The notes: a model not told the origin generated them from the letters alone. Numbered from the stretch's first letter, positions 41,523-52,898 are shown. The stretch: 64,000 bases of DNA from Marinobacter antarcticus (GCF_900142385.1 NZ_FRAQ01000002.1:1-64000), one strand, 5' to 3'. Translations and numbers: made by a program.

Positions 41523-42236
41523 TCATGAGACGTTCCCGGTGACTCGCACGCGCTTGCTACCAGGCGTTGCGGCTGTCTGAAACGCCTTCCGGCGTTCCTC
41601 AAGGTGGTTGTCGATGCCGTTCTTCAGGGCAATCAGCAAGCCGAGGCCAACGAAGGCGCCGGGCGGTAACACCATGAACAGCATGTCCGGGTAGTTGGCA
41701 AAGGGCTCTATGACCCAGTTAGCAGCCATGGGGCCTAGCAGCAGGTGCATATCCGCAAACAGGGTGCCCTGGCCGATCAACTCGCGCATGCCACCGAGAA
41801 TAATGAGCACTATCAGGAAACCGGTGCCCATCATTGCACCATCCAGTAGCGCGGGACCAGGTGCGTTGCGTGAGGCAAACGCATCGGCACGACCCAGAAT
41901 TGCGCAGTTGGTAACGATCAGAGGTATGAAAATACCGAGTATCTGATAAAGCTCGTAGGTATACGCCTGCATCAGCAACTCAGCACAGGTTACAAAGGAG
42001 GCAATAATCATCACGAAGGTAGGTAGGCGCACGGATTCGCCGACAAAGTTCCGGATCAGCGAAACCGCCAGGTTAGAGCCCATCAATACCATCAGGGTTG
42101 CCAGCCCCAGACCGATTGCATTGACCAGAGTACTGGTAACCGCGAGAAGAGGGCATAACCCCAACACCTGAACCAGTGCCGGGTTATTGTCCCAGAGCCC
42201 GTCACGGATGATTTCGCCGGAAGTTTTAGTCGCCAT
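41523..42236 (-). CDS. rsxE: Electron transport complex subunit RsxE (RnfE)
   Basis: A 237-residue integral membrane subunit of the Rnf/Rsx complex with six hydrophobic helices and a short basic C-terminal tail. Conserved elements are [22 protein letters not shown] near the start and [20 protein letters not shown] [15 protein letters not shown] in the middle; paired membrane cysteines of RsxA and RsxE hold a cluster in the membrane in structures of related complexes. It starts two bases after rsxG. Confidence 0.95.
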   Translation of the reverse strand: MATKTSGEIIRDGLWDNNPALVQVLGLCPLLAVTSTLVNAIGLGLATLMVLMGSNLAVSLIRNFVGESVRLPTFVMIIASFVTCAELLMQAYTYELYQILGIFIPLIVTNCAILGRADAFASRNAPGPALLDGAMMGTGFLIVLIILGGMRELIGQGTLFADMHLLLGPMAANWVIEPFANYPDMLFMVLPPGAFVGLGLLIALKNGIDNHLEERRKAFQTAATPGSKRVRVTGNVS

Positions 42237-42238
42237 GA

Positions 42239-42940
42239 TCAGGATTGCTCCACGTTCAGGGATTCGTCTGTCAGATCCCCGGGTGTGACTGCAGGGCCTT
42301 GCCCTGACGGGGGTTTATTGAGTTGAGCCCGGATAACCTGTTGGTTCTGCCGGAAATAAATCAGTGATTTCTGTACGGCTTTCACCACAGCTCGGGGAGT
42401 GATGGTGGCGCCGGTAAACTGGTCGAAAACGCCGCCGTTCTTTTTGACATTCCAGTCCCGTGGTGCCGGGTTACCGAGTGAACGCCCTTCAAAATCTTTG
42501 ACCCAGTCGGACTTCCTGGTTTCAATCCGGTCGCCCAGCCCGGGAGTTTCCCTGTGGCTGGTAACCCTTACACCGAGAACCGTGCCTTCAAGGTCTATAC
42601 CTACAAGCAACTTTATAGCGCCTGAATAGCCATCTGGTGCAATGGCGGGCATGATTATGCCAACAGGTTGTCCGTCCTGGCGTGCTATCCATGCAGTCAC
42701 CGGCCCGCCTGTTGCCAGTCGGTCGCTTGCAGGTAGAACTACCGTGTCCCTGAGCATGTCATTGTTGTGGGCGTTTTCAGGGATGATTTCAAACAGTGCC
42801 TTGGCTTCTGCTCTGGCAGCCTGTTCGGTGATTCGTTCTTCGGTCAGTGCTTGGGTCACAGCAATTGTGCCGCCAGTAATAACCGCAAACAGTCCAAGCC
42901 CGATGGCACTGCGGCGAATGGATTGAGTCATAGGTGTCAT
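42239..42940 (-). CDS. rsxG: Electron transport complex subunit RsxG (RnfG)
   Basis: A 233-residue subunit with one N-terminal membrane helix and a periplasmic FMN-binding domain. FMN is attached covalently through a phosphoester to the threonine of the S/T-G-A-T motif, here T179 in FTGATIT. The [13 protein letters not shown] segment is also typical. The C-terminal extension ends in acidic residues. Three bases separate it from rsxD and two from rsxE. The complex couples electron flow between ferredoxin-level donors and NAD to ion movement. Confidence 0.95.
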   Translation of the reverse strand: MTPMTQSIRRSAIGLGLFAVITGGTIAVTQALTEERITEQAARAEAKALFEIIPENAHNNDMLRDTVVLPASDRLATGGPVTAWIARQDGQPVGIIMPAIAPDGYSGAIKLLVGIDLEGTVLGVRVTSHRETPGLGDRIETRKSDWVKDFEGRSLGNPAPRDWNVKKNGGVFDQFTGATITPRAVVKAVQKSLIYFRQNQQVIRAQLNKPPSGQGPAVTPGDLTDESLNVEQS

Positions 42941-42943
42941 GGT

Positions 42944-43996
42944 TCAGCTCCTGCCCCGGCTAGGCAGCCCACGACGGGCTTTGTGATGGCCATAGGTTCT
43001 TGGCGGCGTGTAGTGATCAATAAAGGGCACGGCAAAGTTCATGAGCAAAACGCTGAACGCCACGGCGTCCGGATAGTTACCCCAGCTCCGGATCAGATAG
43101 ATCAACACGCCGATACCAGCCCCGTAAATCAGTTTTCCCTGATGGCTGGTGGCAGCAGATACCGGATCGGTTGCGATAAAAAATGCGCCTAGCATAGTGC
43201 CTCCGGCCAGGAGGTGCAGTGATAACGGAGTATACTGATCCGCGTTGCTGCCAAATGCCAGGCTCATCGCAACCAGCGCCCCCAGAACGGCGGCCGGAAT
43301 GTGCCAGGTGATAATCCGCAGGCCAATCAGCACAATCCCGCCGGCGAGGAAGGCCGCATTGATCCACTCCCATCCTTTGGCAAAACCCTCGCCGAACGTC
43401 GGGTGTGAAAGAACTTCGGCCGCGGTATGGGTGGCAATTTTGTGTTTGTATTCGTCCAGCGGTGTGGCCATGGTCCAGCCATCGATGGCTGTTTGCTGCC
43501 CCGAGGCGATTGCCGCCAGAGTATCTCCGAAACCAGGGGCATTGTTCCAGAGCAGCGCCGGTTCCGCCCAGTTGGTGGTCATAGCTACCGGGAACGAAAT
43601 CAACACCAGCGCGTAGCCCACCATGGCCGGGTTGAAAGGGTTGGAGCCCAGTCCGCCATAGAGCTGTTTGGCAATCACAATCGCGGAAATGACCGCTACT
43701 GCCGATACCCACCAGGGGGCAAACTGTGGTAACGACAGCCCGAGCAACAGCCCGGTTACAGCAGCAGTATTGTCCCTGAGAAAAAACGCGACCGGCTTGC
43801 TGCGCAGTTTGAGGATGGCAGCTTCCGAGGCCAGAGCAATGACAATGCACCAGACAACGTTTATCAGGTTGCCCCAGCCAAAGAACAGGGTCTGTGCCAG
43901 CAGGCCTGGCAAAGCCGCAAGTATGACCCAAAGCATCACCTTCGATGTCGGGCGCGCGTTATGAGCATGGGGTGAGGACTGTTGAACAAACGCCAT
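42944..43996 (-). CDS. rsxD: Electron transport complex subunit RsxD (RnfD)
   Basis: A 350-residue polytopic membrane subunit, related to NqrB. About nine helices are seen. The flavin-attachment threonine is T178 in TMATPLDEY, matching the RnfD/NqrB pattern. The [20 protein letters not shown] region is a strong family marker. The last 20 residues form a basic tail ([14 protein letters not shown]). Adjacent subunits rsxG and rsxC lie 3 and 21 bases away. Confidence 0.95.
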   Translation of the reverse strand: MAFVQQSSPHAHNARPTSKVMLWVILAALPGLLAQTLFFGWGNLINVVWCIVIALASEAAILKLRSKPVAFFLRDNTAAVTGLLLGLSLPQFAPWWVSAVAVISAIVIAKQLYGGLGSNPFNPAMVGYALVLISFPVAMTTNWAEPALLWNNAPGFGDTLAAIASGQQTAIDGWTMATPLDEYKHKIATHTAAEVLSHPTFGEGFAKGWEWINAAFLAGGIVLIGLRIITWHIPAAVLGALVAMSLAFGSNADQYTPLSLHLLAGGTMLGAFFIATDPVSAATSHQGKLIYGAGIGVLIYLIRSWGNYPDAVAFSVLLMNFAVPFIDHYTPPRTYGHHKARRGLPSRGRS

Positions 43997-44017
43997 GAAA
44001 GTTGGGCCTGATTCGGG

Positions 44018-45859
44018 TTATTCGATGGACTGGGTTTCGGACTGAGCCGCCAGCGTTTTGCGAGCGTCTGCCAAGGCGTCTTCTGCCCGTTTTACTCGAT
44101 CATGGTTCTTGGCGACCGCACGTTCCAGTTTCCCCACGTTGTCTGCCTGCTGGGTTTTCGCGTCTTCGAGCATGGCCTGCATGGTTTCCAGCTTGGACTG
44201 TGCCTGGGAAAACTGCTTTTCCAGCGCTTCAATATCGGGTATTTCCTGCACAGGCTCTGCCGGTGCGTCCACCTGAGCCTGTTGGGCCGGCTGCGCTGCT
44301 TCGGTACTGGCCTTTTTCCGCGCCAGAGCCTGTTCCACCAAGGCAGATTTTGCCCCCCGCTCGTCCACGGCCTCTCCGTTGGCCGCGGCCTTTTCAGCTT
44401 CTGCTTTCTTTTTGGCCTGGGCTTCCGAGGCGGCTTTTGCTCGTTCCTTCCGGCGCAGATCCTTCTCCTGCTGTTCTCGTTCCAGTCTTTCCTGGCGCGC
44501 CTCAAAGCGCTCCCTGGCACGATCCGCCTTGAGTTGTTCTGCGCGCTGTACGCGAATCTCACCCTTGGCATAGCGGTAATACTGCACGAGCGGGATAGCG
44601 CTTGGGCACACGTATGAGCAGGCTCCGCATTCGATGCAGTCGAACAGGTTCAGATGCTCTGCTTTTTCAAACTCCGTTGCCTTTGCGTGCCAGAACAGTT
44701 GTTGCGGCAGAAGTTCCATAGGGCAGACCTCGGCGCACTGCCCGCAACGGATGCAGGCCTGCTCGGGGGGCGGTGCAGGCAGTTCACTGGCGGTCGCCGC
44801 AATGATGCAGTTACTGGTTTTGGTAATGGGTACCGCCGTAGTGGTCAGCGTATAGCCCATCATGGGCCCGCCGAGAACCAGGCGGCTGGCGCGGTCCGGC
44901 TGCAGACCGGCCTGCTCGAGAAGATAATCCACGGACGTACCCAGCAAAACATCAAAATTGCCCGGCTTTTCCAGCGCTTCACCGGTCAGGGTAACAATAC
45001 GCGCTATGAGTGGTGTGCCCTCAAAGATGGCCCGGGAAACCGCGACGGCTGTTCCAATGTTCTGGCACATAACGCCGATATCGGCAGGAATACCGCCGCT
45101 GGGAACTTCCATCCCGGTCAGAATCTGAATTAACTGCTTTTCACCGCCTGACGGATATTTAGTCGGGACAATGGCGATTTCAATTTTGGTGCCCTGTGTA
45201 GCTTCCCGCAGGGCGGCCGCAGCTTCAGGCTTGTTGTCTTCAATGCCAATAACACAACGCTCAGGACGCAGAATCCAGGCCATGATCTTGAGCCCCGAAA
45301 CGACCTCATCGGCCCTCTCACGCATGGTCATGTCGTCGGCGGTAATGTAGGGCTCACATTCGGCACCGTTGAGAATCAGTGTGTCGACCTTGCGATCCCG
45401 GCGTGGTTTCAGTTTTATGTACGTCGGAAAACCAGCTCCACCCATACCGGAGATACCGGCAGAGTGAATGATACCCAGAACCTGATCCCGGTCGAGCTTG
45501 CGATAATCACTGATCGGGTAACGCTCGCACCATTCATCCTTGCCGTCCGGTTTCAAAACGATGCATTTGTCTGTCATGCCCGAAGGATGTGGCACAGGGT
45601 GGTCGCCGACGCTTTCAATCACGCCGGATGTCGGAGCATGCACCGGAACGCCCATGCCGTGGATTACATCGGCGATTTTCTGGCCTTTCAGTACATAGTC
45701 ACCAACCGCCACAACGGGTTCTGCTGGCTCGCCAATGTGCTGCTGCAGAGGGATTACCAGCTGCCCGGGAATGCCCGCAACTTGAATGGCCCGGGCGGTC
45801 GAAAGCTGCTTGTGCTCTGCCGGATGAACGCCGCCGCTAAAGTTCCAAAGCTGAGTCAT
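44018..45859 (-). CDS. rsxC: Electron transport complex subunit RsxC (RnfC)
   Basis: A 613-residue membrane-associated subunit carrying NADH/FMN-binding and iron-sulfur domains. Residues about 1-360 are the NuoF-like part, with GMGGAGFPTYIKL and ILNGAECEPYIT. Two [4Fe-4S] motifs follow, CIRCGQCAEVCP (about 370-381) and CIECGACSYVCP (about 409-420). From about 440 to the end the chain is a long, highly charged alanine- and lysine-rich coiled coil, a feature of proteobacterial RnfC that varies greatly in length and is shorter here than in E. coli. Its ATG overlaps the rsxB stop by one base. Confidence 0.95.
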   Translation of the reverse strand: MTQLWNFSGGVHPAEHKQLSTARAIQVAGIPGQLVIPLQQHIGEPAEPVVAVGDYVLKGQKIADVIHGMGVPVHAPTSGVIESVGDHPVPHPSGMTDKCIVLKPDGKDEWCERYPISDYRKLDRDQVLGIIHSAGISGMGGAGFPTYIKLKPRRDRKVDTLILNGAECEPYITADDMTMRERADEVVSGLKIMAWILRPERCVIGIEDNKPEAAAALREATQGTKIEIAIVPTKYPSGGEKQLIQILTGMEVPSGGIPADIGVMCQNIGTAVAVSRAIFEGTPLIARIVTLTGEALEKPGNFDVLLGTSVDYLLEQAGLQPDRASRLVLGGPMMGYTLTTTAVPITKTSNCIIAATASELPAPPPEQACIRCGQCAEVCPMELLPQQLFWHAKATEFEKAEHLNLFDCIECGACSYVCPSAIPLVQYYRYAKGEIRVQRAEQLKADRARERFEARQERLEREQQEKDLRRKERAKAASEAQAKKKAEAEKAAANGEAVDERGAKSALVEQALARKKASTEAAQPAQQAQVDAPAEPVQEIPDIEALEKQFSQAQSKLETMQAMLEDAKTQQADNVGKLERAVAKNHDRVKRAEDALADARKTLAAQSETQSIE

Positions 45860-46437
45860 CAGGAATGGGCCTCCTGCTGGTCTGTTGCGATAATCCCTGG
45901 CGCAGGCTGAGCCCAGGTCCAGCCCCGGATATCGGGTTCAATGGTGATCATGTCGATACAGTCAACAGGGCAGGGCTCCACGCACAGATCACAGCCTGTG
46001 CATTCACTTTCGATAACAGTATGCATATGTTTTGCGGCGCCCAGAATGGCGTCCACCGGGCAGGCTTGAATGCACTTGGTGCAGCCTATGCACTCATCTT
46101 CCCGTATAACGGCAACGCGCCGGGCCTGTTCCACGCCGTGTTCGGCATCCAGTGGCTGAGGCTCTACATCAAGCAGATCTGCCAATGCTTTAATAGTGGA
46201 CTCGCCGCCGGGAGGACACTTGTTTATTGCATCGCCGTTGGCAATGGATTCGGCATAGGGACGGCAGCCGGGAAACCCGCACTGGCCACACTGGGTTTGT
46301 GGCAGCACCGCGTCAATCTGTTCCACCAGTGGATTACCTTCAACCCGGAACCGTTCTGAGGCGAAGCCCAGCAAACCGCCAAATACCAAGGCGAGACCGA
46401 GCAGAACCAGAACGGCGATAATAATGCCTGTCCACAT
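45859..46437 (-). CDS. rsxB: Electron transport complex subunit RsxB (RnfB)
   Basis: A 192-residue ferredoxin-like subunit. An N-terminal membrane helix is followed by a four-cysteine Fe4S domain ([17 protein letters not shown] with a later KCPPGG) and two ferredoxin-type [4Fe-4S] clusters ([12 protein letters not shown] and [12 protein letters not shown]). It is thought to be the entry or exit point for ferredoxin electrons. It lies 15 bases after rsxA and shares one base with rsxC. Confidence 0.96.
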   Translation of the reverse strand: MWTGIIIAVLVLLGLALVFGGLLGFASERFRVEGNPLVEQIDAVLPQTQCGQCGFPGCRPYAESIANGDAINKCPPGGESTIKALADLLDVEPQPLDAEHGVEQARRVAVIREDECIGCTKCIQACPVDAILGAAKHMHTVIESECTGCDLCVEPCPVDCIDMITIEPDIRGWTWAQPAPGIIATDQQEAHS

Positions 46438-46452
46438 AAAAACGCGTCTCCG

Positions 46453-47034
46453 TTAAACGCTGACCAGGCCGGTAAAGCCCAGAAACGCCAGTGACATCAA
46501 CCCTGCGGTGACCATCCCAATGGCCGCGCCCCGGAAGGAAACAGGGACATCGGCCACGGCAATGCGTTCGCGCATCGCGGCAAACAGCACCAGCACCAGC
46601 GAAAAGCCGGCAGCGGCGCCAAAGCCGTAGAGTACTGATTCAACGAAGTTGTTGTTTTTGTTCAGGTTAAGGAGCGCTACGCCGAGTACGGCGCAGTTGG
46701 TAGTAATCAGTGGCAGGAAAATGCCCAGCACGCGGTAGAGCAGAGGGCTGGTTTTACGCACCACCATCTCTGTAAACTGAACCACCACCGCAATCACCAG
46801 AATGAAGGTGATGGTTTTCAGAAACTCCAGGTCCAGAGGGGCCAACAGGTAGGTGTAGGCAAGATAACTGCACACCGATGACAGGGTCAGCACAAAGGTG
46901 GTGGCCAGGGACATGCCCATGGCCGTTTCCAGCTTGCCTGAAACCCCCATAAAGGGGCACAGGCCGAGAAACTGAACAAGCACGAAGTTGTTCACCAGAA
47001 TGGTGCTGACCAATATCAGTAAATATTCTGTCAT
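46453..47034 (-). CDS. rsxA: Electron transport complex subunit RsxA (RnfA)
   Basis: A 193-residue membrane subunit with six hydrophobic helices, paralogous to RsxE. Conserved elements are [19 protein letters not shown] near the N terminus and [17 protein letters not shown] in the middle. It is the first rsx gene and follows metG by 25 bases, so the complex is probably expressed together with metG or from a promoter inside it. Confidence 0.95.
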   Translation of the reverse strand: MTEYLLILVSTILVNNFVLVQFLGLCPFMGVSGKLETAMGMSLATTFVLTLSSVCSYLAYTYLLAPLDLEFLKTITFILVIAVVVQFTEMVVRKTSPLLYRVLGIFLPLITTNCAVLGVALLNLNKNNNFVESVLYGFGAAAGFSLVLVLFAAMRERIAVADVPVSFRGAAIGMVTAGLMSLAFLGFTGLVSV

Positions 47035-47059
47035 TGGAGCGCTCTGCCTCGGTGTCTGT

Positions 47060-49093
47060 TTACATCACCCGCATGCCGGGCGTCGCACCCGAATCCGGAG
47101 ACAGAATAAAGATATCCTTGCCCCCCGGGCCGGCTGCCAGAACCATGCCTTCCGAAATGCCAAATTTCATTTTCCGGGACTTGAGGTTGGCGACCATTAC
47201 GGTAAGGCGTCCCTCAAGATCTTCAGGATTGTAGGCAGACTTGATACCAGCAAACACGTTGCGTTCGCCATGCCCCAGATCAAGCGTCAGGCGAAGAAGC
47301 TTGTCTGCCCCTTCAACATGTTCTGCTTTCACTATCTTAACGACTCGGAGATCCACTTTCGCGAAATCATCAAATTCTATTTCATCTGCAATCGCTTCCG
47401 GATTGGCGGGCTGAGACGGTTTGCCGGTCGCTGCGGGCATTTCCTCTTTCGAGGCATCCAGCATTTTTTCGATCTGCGCCATGTCCACCCGGCTCATCAA
47501 TGGCGTGAACTTCTTGATGCTGTGGTTTTCCAGCCGCTCGCTGCGGTTGTTCCAGTCCAGCTTCGCGTTCAGAAAGTCTTCTGACGCTTTTGCAGTCTCT
47601 GGCAATACCGGGGCAAGGTACGTCATCAACAGGTGGAACATGTTAAGAGCGTTGGTGCAGATGGCCTGCAGTTTTTCGTCCTGGCCTTCCTGCTTCGCGA
47701 TCACCCAGGGCTGCTCATCGTTTACGTACTGGTTGGCGATGTCGGCCAGCTCCATGATGCGGCGCATGGCACGGCCAAACTCCCGGGCCTCGTAGAAAGC
47801 TTCTAGCTCTTTACCGGCTTCAATGAACTCTTTCAGTTTAGCCTGTTCGGTCACCTCGCCAAGCTCTCCATCGAAACGCTTGGTAATGAAGCCCGCACTG
47901 CGGCTGGCGATGTTGACCACCTTGCCAACCAGATCCGAGTTCACCCTGGCGGCAAAATCTTCCAGATTCAGGTCCATGTCATCCACGCCGCCCGTTAGCT
48001 TGCCGGCAAAGTAATAACGCAGGTATTCGGGGTTCAGGTGATCCAGATACGTGCGGGCCATGATGAAGGTGCCCCGGGACTTGGACATCTTCTTGCCATT
48101 GACCGTAACGAAACCGTGCGCCCAGACCGCCGTTGGCGTGCGGAAGCCGGCATCGTAAAGCATCGACGGCCAGAACAGGGCGTGGAAGTTGATGATGTCC
48201 TTACCGATAAAGTGATAAACCTCAGCGGTGGAATCCGCCTTCCAGAAGTGCTCAAAATCGATATCTTCCCGTTTACACAGGTTCTTGAAGCTCGCGAGGT
48301 AACCGATAGGGGCATCGAGCCAGACATAGAAGTATTTGCCGGGCGCATCCGGAATTTCAAAACCGAAGTAGGGCGCGTCGCGGCTGATATCCCATTCCTG
48401 AAGACCTGCATCGAGCCACTCGGCCAGTTTGTTGGCAACCTGTGGCTGCAGCGCACCGCTGCGAGTCCACTTGGTCAGAAAGTCCGCAAACTCAGGTAAC
48501 TTGAAGAAGTAGTGCTCCGACTCCTTCTCGATCGGCGTGGCGCCGGATACCGCAGAGCGCGGGTTGATCAGTTCTGCAGGCGTGTAAGTTGCGCCGCAGG
48601 CTTCACAGTTGTCGCCGTACTGATCCTCGGTTTTGCACTTCGGACAGGTGCCCTTGATAAAACGGTCCGCGAGAAACATGTTTTTCTCAGGATCAAAGGA
48701 CTGGGTAATCTTACGTGTGGCAATGTGCCCGTTGTTCTGCAACTGACGGTAGATATACTCGGAAAAATAGCGGTTCTCTTCCGAATGAGTGGTGTAGTAG
48801 TTATCAAAGCGGATGTGGAAACCGCTGAAATCCTGCTGATGCTCTTCACGAATCCGGTCGATCAGTTGCTCAGGCGTAATACCTTCACGCTCTGCACGAA
48901 GCATTATGGCGGTGCCATGGGCATCATCGGCGCAAACGTAGTAGCAATTTTGGCCTCGCATTTTCTGATAACGCACCCAGATATCCGTCTGAATATATTC
49001 CAGCAGATGGCCCAGGTGAATGGGGCCATTGGCGTAGGGTAGGGCGCTGGTAACCAGAATATCGCGCTGTTGCTTTGAACTCGCTTGCGTCAT
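47060..49093 (-). CDS. metG: Methionyl-tRNA synthetase
   Basis: A 677-residue class I synthetase, the same length as the E. coli enzyme when started at the ATG at 49093; 34 upstream in-frame codons would overlap the apbC leader and are not conserved. The HIGH motif is [10 protein letters not shown], the KMSKS loop is [10 protein letters not shown], and the zinc knuckle is [17 protein letters not shown] (about 145-161). The C-terminal 100 residues are the EMAP-type tRNA-binding and dimer domain ([14 protein letters not shown]). It is divergent from apbC over about 140 bases and heads the rsx run. Confidence 0.97.
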   Translation of the reverse strand: MTQASSKQQRDILVTSALPYANGPIHLGHLLEYIQTDIWVRYQKMRGQNCYYVCADDAHGTAIMLRAEREGITPEQLIDRIREEHQQDFSGFHIRFDNYYTTHSEENRYFSEYIYRQLQNNGHIATRKITQSFDPEKNMFLADRFIKGTCPKCKTEDQYGDNCEACGATYTPAELINPRSAVSGATPIEKESEHYFFKLPEFADFLTKWTRSGALQPQVANKLAEWLDAGLQEWDISRDAPYFGFEIPDAPGKYFYVWLDAPIGYLASFKNLCKREDIDFEHFWKADSTAEVYHFIGKDIINFHALFWPSMLYDAGFRTPTAVWAHGFVTVNGKKMSKSRGTFIMARTYLDHLNPEYLRYYFAGKLTGGVDDMDLNLEDFAARVNSDLVGKVVNIASRSAGFITKRFDGELGEVTEQAKLKEFIEAGKELEAFYEAREFGRAMRRIMELADIANQYVNDEQPWVIAKQEGQDEKLQAICTNALNMFHLLMTYLAPVLPETAKASEDFLNAKLDWNNRSERLENHSIKKFTPLMSRVDMAQIEKMLDASKEEMPAATGKPSQPANPEAIADEIEFDDFAKVDLRVVKIVKAEHVEGADKLLRLTLDLGHGERNVFAGIKSAYNPEDLEGRLTVMVANLKSRKMKFGISEGMVLAAGPGGKDIFILSPDSGATPGMRVM

Positions 49094-49191
49094 GGTGTGT
49101 CCGAGCCTTTCATCAGGTAAGGGTTGTATGGTCAGAAACGGGCTCAGATGATACCTTTCAAGCAGATAATTTTCACCCGAAACACCTGTTT

Positions 49192-49213
49192 TCATGCTGA
49201 AAAACCAGCATGA
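49192..49213. repeat. Perfect 8-bp inverted repeat between metG and apbC
   Basis: TCATGCTG and CAGCATGA flank a six-base AAAAAC spacer in the divergent metG-apbC gap, ending about 20 bases before the apbC ATG. It may be a regulator site or a leader hairpin; it has no T-run. Confidence 0.6.
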
Positions 49214-49232
49214 GCTTATTCCGGAGAGCCAG

Positions 49233-50333
49233 ATGACGAAGATTTCAGAGCAAGCCCTGCAGGCGGCGGTTCGTGAATACCGAGACCCGTACCTGGCAAA
49301 GGATCTTTACGATCTGGGTGCCGTAAAGTCGCTGGTGGCGGACGAAGCAGGAAAAGTAACGCTGATGGTAGAGCTGCCATACCCGTCAAAAGGTATCGCC
49401 GGCGCCCTGAAGCAGTTGGTCACCAACGCGCTGGAAAACGTTGACGGCGTTGCAACCGCCGATGTTCACGTAGGCCAGAAAGTCCACTCCTACAAAGTCC
49501 AGAAAGACCTGCCGTCCGTTCCCGGCGTCAAAAACATCATAGCTGTTGCCTCCGGCAAAGGCGGTGTAGGCAAATCCACCACCGCCGTCAACCTCGCCCT
49601 GGCGCTGCAGGCAGAAGGCGCCCGCGTAGGCATCCTCGACGCCGACATCTATGGCCCCAGTATCGGCATGATGCTGGGCGTTCCTGAAGATAAGCGCCCG
49701 GATGTGCACGAAGAGAAATACTTCCTGCCCATGGAAGCCCACGGCATCCAGGCCATGTCCATGGCCTTCGTGACCACCGACAAAACCCCCATGATTTGGC
49801 GCGGCCCCATGGTCAGCGGCGCAGTCATGCAGCTCCTGCAACAAACCCTGTGGGGTGAGCTCGACTACCTCATTGTCGACATGCCGCCAGGCACCGGCGA
49901 CATCCAGCTGACCCTGGCCCAGAAAGTCCCGGTCACCGGCGCCATTATCGTCACCACCCCTCAGGACATTGCCCTGCTTGACGGCAAGCGAGGCATAGAG
50001 ATGTTCCGCAAAGTTGAAATCCCGGTTCTCGGCATTGTGGAAAACATGAGCGTGCACATTTGCAGTAACTGCGGCCACGAAGAACACCTGTTCGGCCACG
50101 GCGGCGGTGAGCGCATTGCCGATGAATACGAAACAACCCTGCTTGGCCAGCTGCCATTGCACATAACCATCCGCGAGCAGACCGACAGCGGCCAACCCAC
50201 CGTGGTGGCAGAGCCGGATTCCGAAGTGGCCCGCCGCTACCGCGACATCGCCCGCCGGGTTGGTGCAGAGCTTTCGACACGGGAGCGCAACCTCAGCGGC
50301 TCTATCTCAAGTGTGTCCGTAAAGTCGCACTAG
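49233..50333 (+). CDS. apbC: Iron-sulfur cluster carrier protein ApbC (Mrp)
   Basis: A 366-residue P-loop ATPase that carries and hands over [4Fe-4S] clusters. An N-terminal MIP18-like domain (about 1-95) precedes the MinD/Mrp domain with the deviant Walker [11 protein letters not shown] (about 106-115) and the DADIYGPS switch. The cluster-binding CxxC pair is in [13 protein letters not shown] near residue 275. Start at ATG 49233, with GGAGA just upstream; a longer frame from 49194 lies in the leader with the inverted repeat. Divergent from metG, as in Pseudomonas. Confidence 0.95.
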   Translation: MTKISEQALQAAVREYRDPYLAKDLYDLGAVKSLVADEAGKVTLMVELPYPSKGIAGALKQLVTNALENVDGVATADVHVGQKVHSYKVQKDLPSVPGVKNIIAVASGKGGVGKSTTAVNLALALQAEGARVGILDADIYGPSIGMMLGVPEDKRPDVHEEKYFLPMEAHGIQAMSMAFVTTDKTPMIWRGPMVSGAVMQLLQQTLWGELDYLIVDMPPGTGDIQLTLAQKVPVTGAIIVTTPQDIALLDGKRGIEMFRKVEIPVLGIVENMSVHICSNCGHEEHLFGHGGGERIADEYETTLLGQLPLHITIREQTDSGQPTVVAEPDSEVARRYRDIARRVGAELSTRERNLSGSISSVSVKSH

Positions 50334-50428
50334 GCGAGGCTTGAGATCACATAGCGAAGCTTCGACAGAACCCAGGCGAACAGGTAAACTACGCCTCAAT
50401 TTTTCCCAGTGGATACGAGACTTCACCC

Positions 50429-50995
50429 ATGAGCATCAAAGCCGATAAGTGGATTCGCCGGATGTCTGAACAGCACCGCATGATCGAACCCTTCGAAAGC
50501 GGTCAGGTCCGTGAAACTGAAAAAGGCCGGGTTATCTCCTACGGCACTTCCAGTTACGGCTACGACGTACGTTGCAGCAACGAATTCAAAATCTTCACCA
50601 ACGTACACTCGGCCACCGTCGACCCCAAAAACTTCGACGAAAACAGCTTCGTGAACTACACCGGCGACGTCTGCGTCATCCCGCCGAACTCCTTTGCCCT
50701 TGCGCGCACCATAGAGTACTTTCGCATACCCCGCAGCGTACTAACCATATGCCTGGGCAAATCTACCTACGCGCGCTGCGGCATCATCGTTAACGTGACA
50801 CCGCTGGAACCGGAATGGGAAGGGCAGGTTACCCTGGAGTTTTCCAACACCACCAACCTCCCGGCCAAAATCTACGCCAACGAAGGCGTTGCCCAGATGC
50901 TCTTCTTCGAGTCTGACGAAATCTGCGAAACCAGCTACAAAGACCGGGGCGGAAAATATTTCGGCCAGACCGGCGTGACCCTCCCAAGAGCATGA
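50429..50995 (+). CDS. dcd: dCTP deaminase
   Basis: A 188-residue enzyme that converts dCTP to dUTP, feeding thymidylate synthesis. Signature segments are [16 protein letters not shown], the catalytic region [18 protein letters not shown] with its glutamate, and EGVAQMLFF. Length is standard for the trimeric Pseudomonas-like form. Its stop overlaps the next gene by four bases. The gap from apbC is 95 bases. Confidence 0.97.
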   Translation: MSIKADKWIRRMSEQHRMIEPFESGQVRETEKGRVISYGTSSYGYDVRCSNEFKIFTNVHSATVDPKNFDENSFVNYTGDVCVIPPNSFALARTIEYFRIPRSVLTICLGKSTYARCGIIVNVTPLEPEWEGQVTLEFSNTTNLPAKIYANEGVAQMLFFESDEICETSYKDRGGKYFGQTGVTLPRA

Positions 50996-51591
50996 ACGCC
51001 AACCAGTTTCTTAAAGCTGTGTCCCAGCTGCAGGGATGGCGTGAATGCGCCTTCGTGCTGGCTCTTGCCGAGCGCTCATTTCCCAATTACGCGCTGTTTG
51101 CCGACGCGGTTGATCTGAAAACCGGTGGCAAAATGCACCAGATTCTGGATCTTGCCTGGGGCACGCTCCAGGAGGGCGTGACAGAAACGGCCATCCCGAA
51201 ACTGTTGCTGAAACTGGAAGCCCTGTCGCCAGACGTGGAAGCTTATGACGCCTATGGTGTCTACCCGGCTTTCGACTTTTGTCAGCTCCTGGAGCAGGCA
51301 CTGCTCAACCGCCTGAATCCATCGAAGCACCGGGCCACAGAAGCCTCGCAATTGGCAACCGGCACAGTTATGAGCTTTATTGAGCTGTCCGAAGGTGAGG
51401 GGCTGGAAGAAGACGAGCTGGTTCGCTTGCTGGATTCTCATCCCCTGATGAAAGAAGACAAAACCTTCCAGCGTGACCTGGTACTGGCACTTAAACGCCA
51501 GCGAACGCCACTAGAGCAGTTCATTATCGAGATCCGGGAAGGCGCCGCAAATGACGGTGTCAGCAATCTTGGTATCTCGCTGGGAGACTGA
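50992..51591 (+). CDS. YjaG family (DUF416) protein
   Basis: A 199-residue, mostly helical, acidic cytoplasmic protein. Segments such as [21 protein letters not shown] and [19 protein letters not shown] match the DUF416/YjaG family known from E. coli. No catalytic motif can be seen and the function of the family is not established to my knowledge. The ATG overlaps the dcd stop by four bases, so it is co-translated with dcd; that is the only hint about its role. Confidence 0.85.
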   Translation: MNANQFLKAVSQLQGWRECAFVLALAERSFPNYALFADAVDLKTGGKMHQILDLAWGTLQEGVTETAIPKLLLKLEALSPDVEAYDAYGVYPAFDFCQLLEQALLNRLNPSKHRATEASQLATGTVMSFIELSEGEGLEEDELVRLLDSHPLMKEDKTFQRDLVLALKRQRTPLEQFIIEIREGAANDGVSNLGISLGD

Positions 51592-51620
51592 GGCCTCATT
51601 GATCGGATGGATGTAACCCC

Positions 51621-52898
51621 ATGAAACTTTCTGCTTTTGGTCGCAAGTTTACCGCTGACGCCGGTATAACCTCGTTAATGGATGACCTGGGTAACGCCAT
51701 GGCATCCGGCGACGATATGATCATGATGGGCGGCGGCAACCCGGGCCATATCCCTGAGATACAGAAGCGGGTCCAGGAAATTCTCGGCGACATGAGCAGG
51801 AACGAAAGCGACGTTCGCCGTCTAGTAGGTGTTTACGATCCGCCTCAGGGTGAAAAGCAGTTCATTGCCTCGCTGGCGGAACTGCTCAGCCGGGAATATG
51901 GCTGGAACCTGAAACCCGGTAACATCGCGCTCACCAATGGTAGTCAGGCCGCCTTCTTCATGCTGTTTAACATGTTTGGTGGTGATTACGGTGAAGGTCA
52001 TCGCAAGCACATATTGCTGCCACTGGCACCGGAGTATATCGGCTACGCGGACGCCGGCATTGAGCCTGGCTTGTTTCGTGCCGTTCAGCCGGATATCTCA
52101 TTCACGGATGCCCATGAGTTCAAATACCGCGTGGATTTTGATGCGGTAGAAGTGACCGGGGAAACCGGTGCCATCTGCGTATCCCGGCCAACCAACCCCA
52201 CCGGCAACGTAATTACTGATGAAGAGCTGGCTCGACTGGAGGAGATGGCGCGCCAGCATGACGTACCGCTAATCGTCGACGGAGCATACGGCACACCTTT
52301 TCCAAGCCTGCTGTTCGTGGATGCCAAGCCGACCTGGAACGAACAGATCATTCTGTGTCTGAGCCTGTCCAAGCTTGGCTTGCCGGCAGCGCGCACCGGA
52401 ATTGTGATTGCCGCCGAGCCGGTAATCAAAGCGTTGTCTGGAATTAATGCCATCATGAATCTGGCGACAGGGAGTTTTGGGGCCATGCTCGCCGAGCCGC
52501 TGGTGCGTTCCGGGGAGATTCTGTCTCTGAGCCGCGATGTGGTCTGCCCGTTTTACAAGCGGAAAATGCAGCGCGCAGTGACTGCCTTCCGTGAGGCAAT
52601 GGGTGAGGACAGCTGCCGCTGGTACGTTCACAAACCCGAAGGCGCGATGTTCCTGTGGTTGTGGTTCCCGGATTTGCCCATTACCAGCCTGGAGCTCTAC
52701 CAGCGGTTAAAAGCCCGTGGCGTGCTGGTGGTGTCTGGCCATTACTTCTTTCCGGGGCTGCCGGAGGATGACTGGAAGCATCGCCACGAATGCCTGCGTG
52801 TAACCTATTCACAGGACGACGAGCGTGTGGCGCAAGGGCTTCGGATTATTGCGGACGAGGTGAAGGCCGTTTGGGCCGAGGCGGACCGGGAAGTTTAA
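51621..52898 (+). CDS. avtA: Valine-pyruvate aminotransferase
   Basis: A 425-residue fold-type I PLP enzyme that transfers the amino group between valine and pyruvate, giving alanine or valine. The PLP lysine is K251 in LSLSKLGLPAARTG; SRPTNPTGNV and DGAYGTPFP are cofactor contacts. The MGGGNPGHIPEI start is typical for AvtA. No second amino-acid gene is nearby. Its stop overlaps the convergent DUF3108 gene by four bases. Confidence 0.93.
   Translation: MKLSAFGRKFTADAGITSLMDDLGNAMASGDDMIMMGGGNPGHIPEIQKRVQEILGDMSRNESDVRRLVGVYDPPQGEKQFIASLAELLSREYGWNLKPGNIALTNGSQAAFFMLFNMFGGDYGEGHRKHILLPLAPEYIGYADAGIEPGLFRAVQPDISFTDAHEFKYRVDFDAVEVTGETGAICVSRPTNPTGNVITDEELARLEEMARQHDVPLIVDGAYGTPFPSLLFVDAKPTWNEQIILCLSLSKLGLPAARTGIVIAAEPVIKALSGINAIMNLATGSFGAMLAEPLVRSGEILSLSRDVVCPFYKRKMQRAVTAFREAMGEDSCRWYVHKPEGAMFLWLWFPDLPITSLELYQRLKARGVLVVSGHYFFPGLPEDDWKHRHECLRVTYSQDDERVAQGLRIIADEVKAVWAEADREV

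Noticed and set aside
49094..49195. A longer metG with 34 extra N-terminal residues
   Set aside because: The extension overlaps the divergent apbC leader, is not like the family, and the ATG at 49093 gives exactly the E. coli length.
49386..50195. A 269-codon open frame on the minus strand inside apbC
   Set aside because: Antisense to apbC; rich in G, H and D, as expected for a frame shadow.
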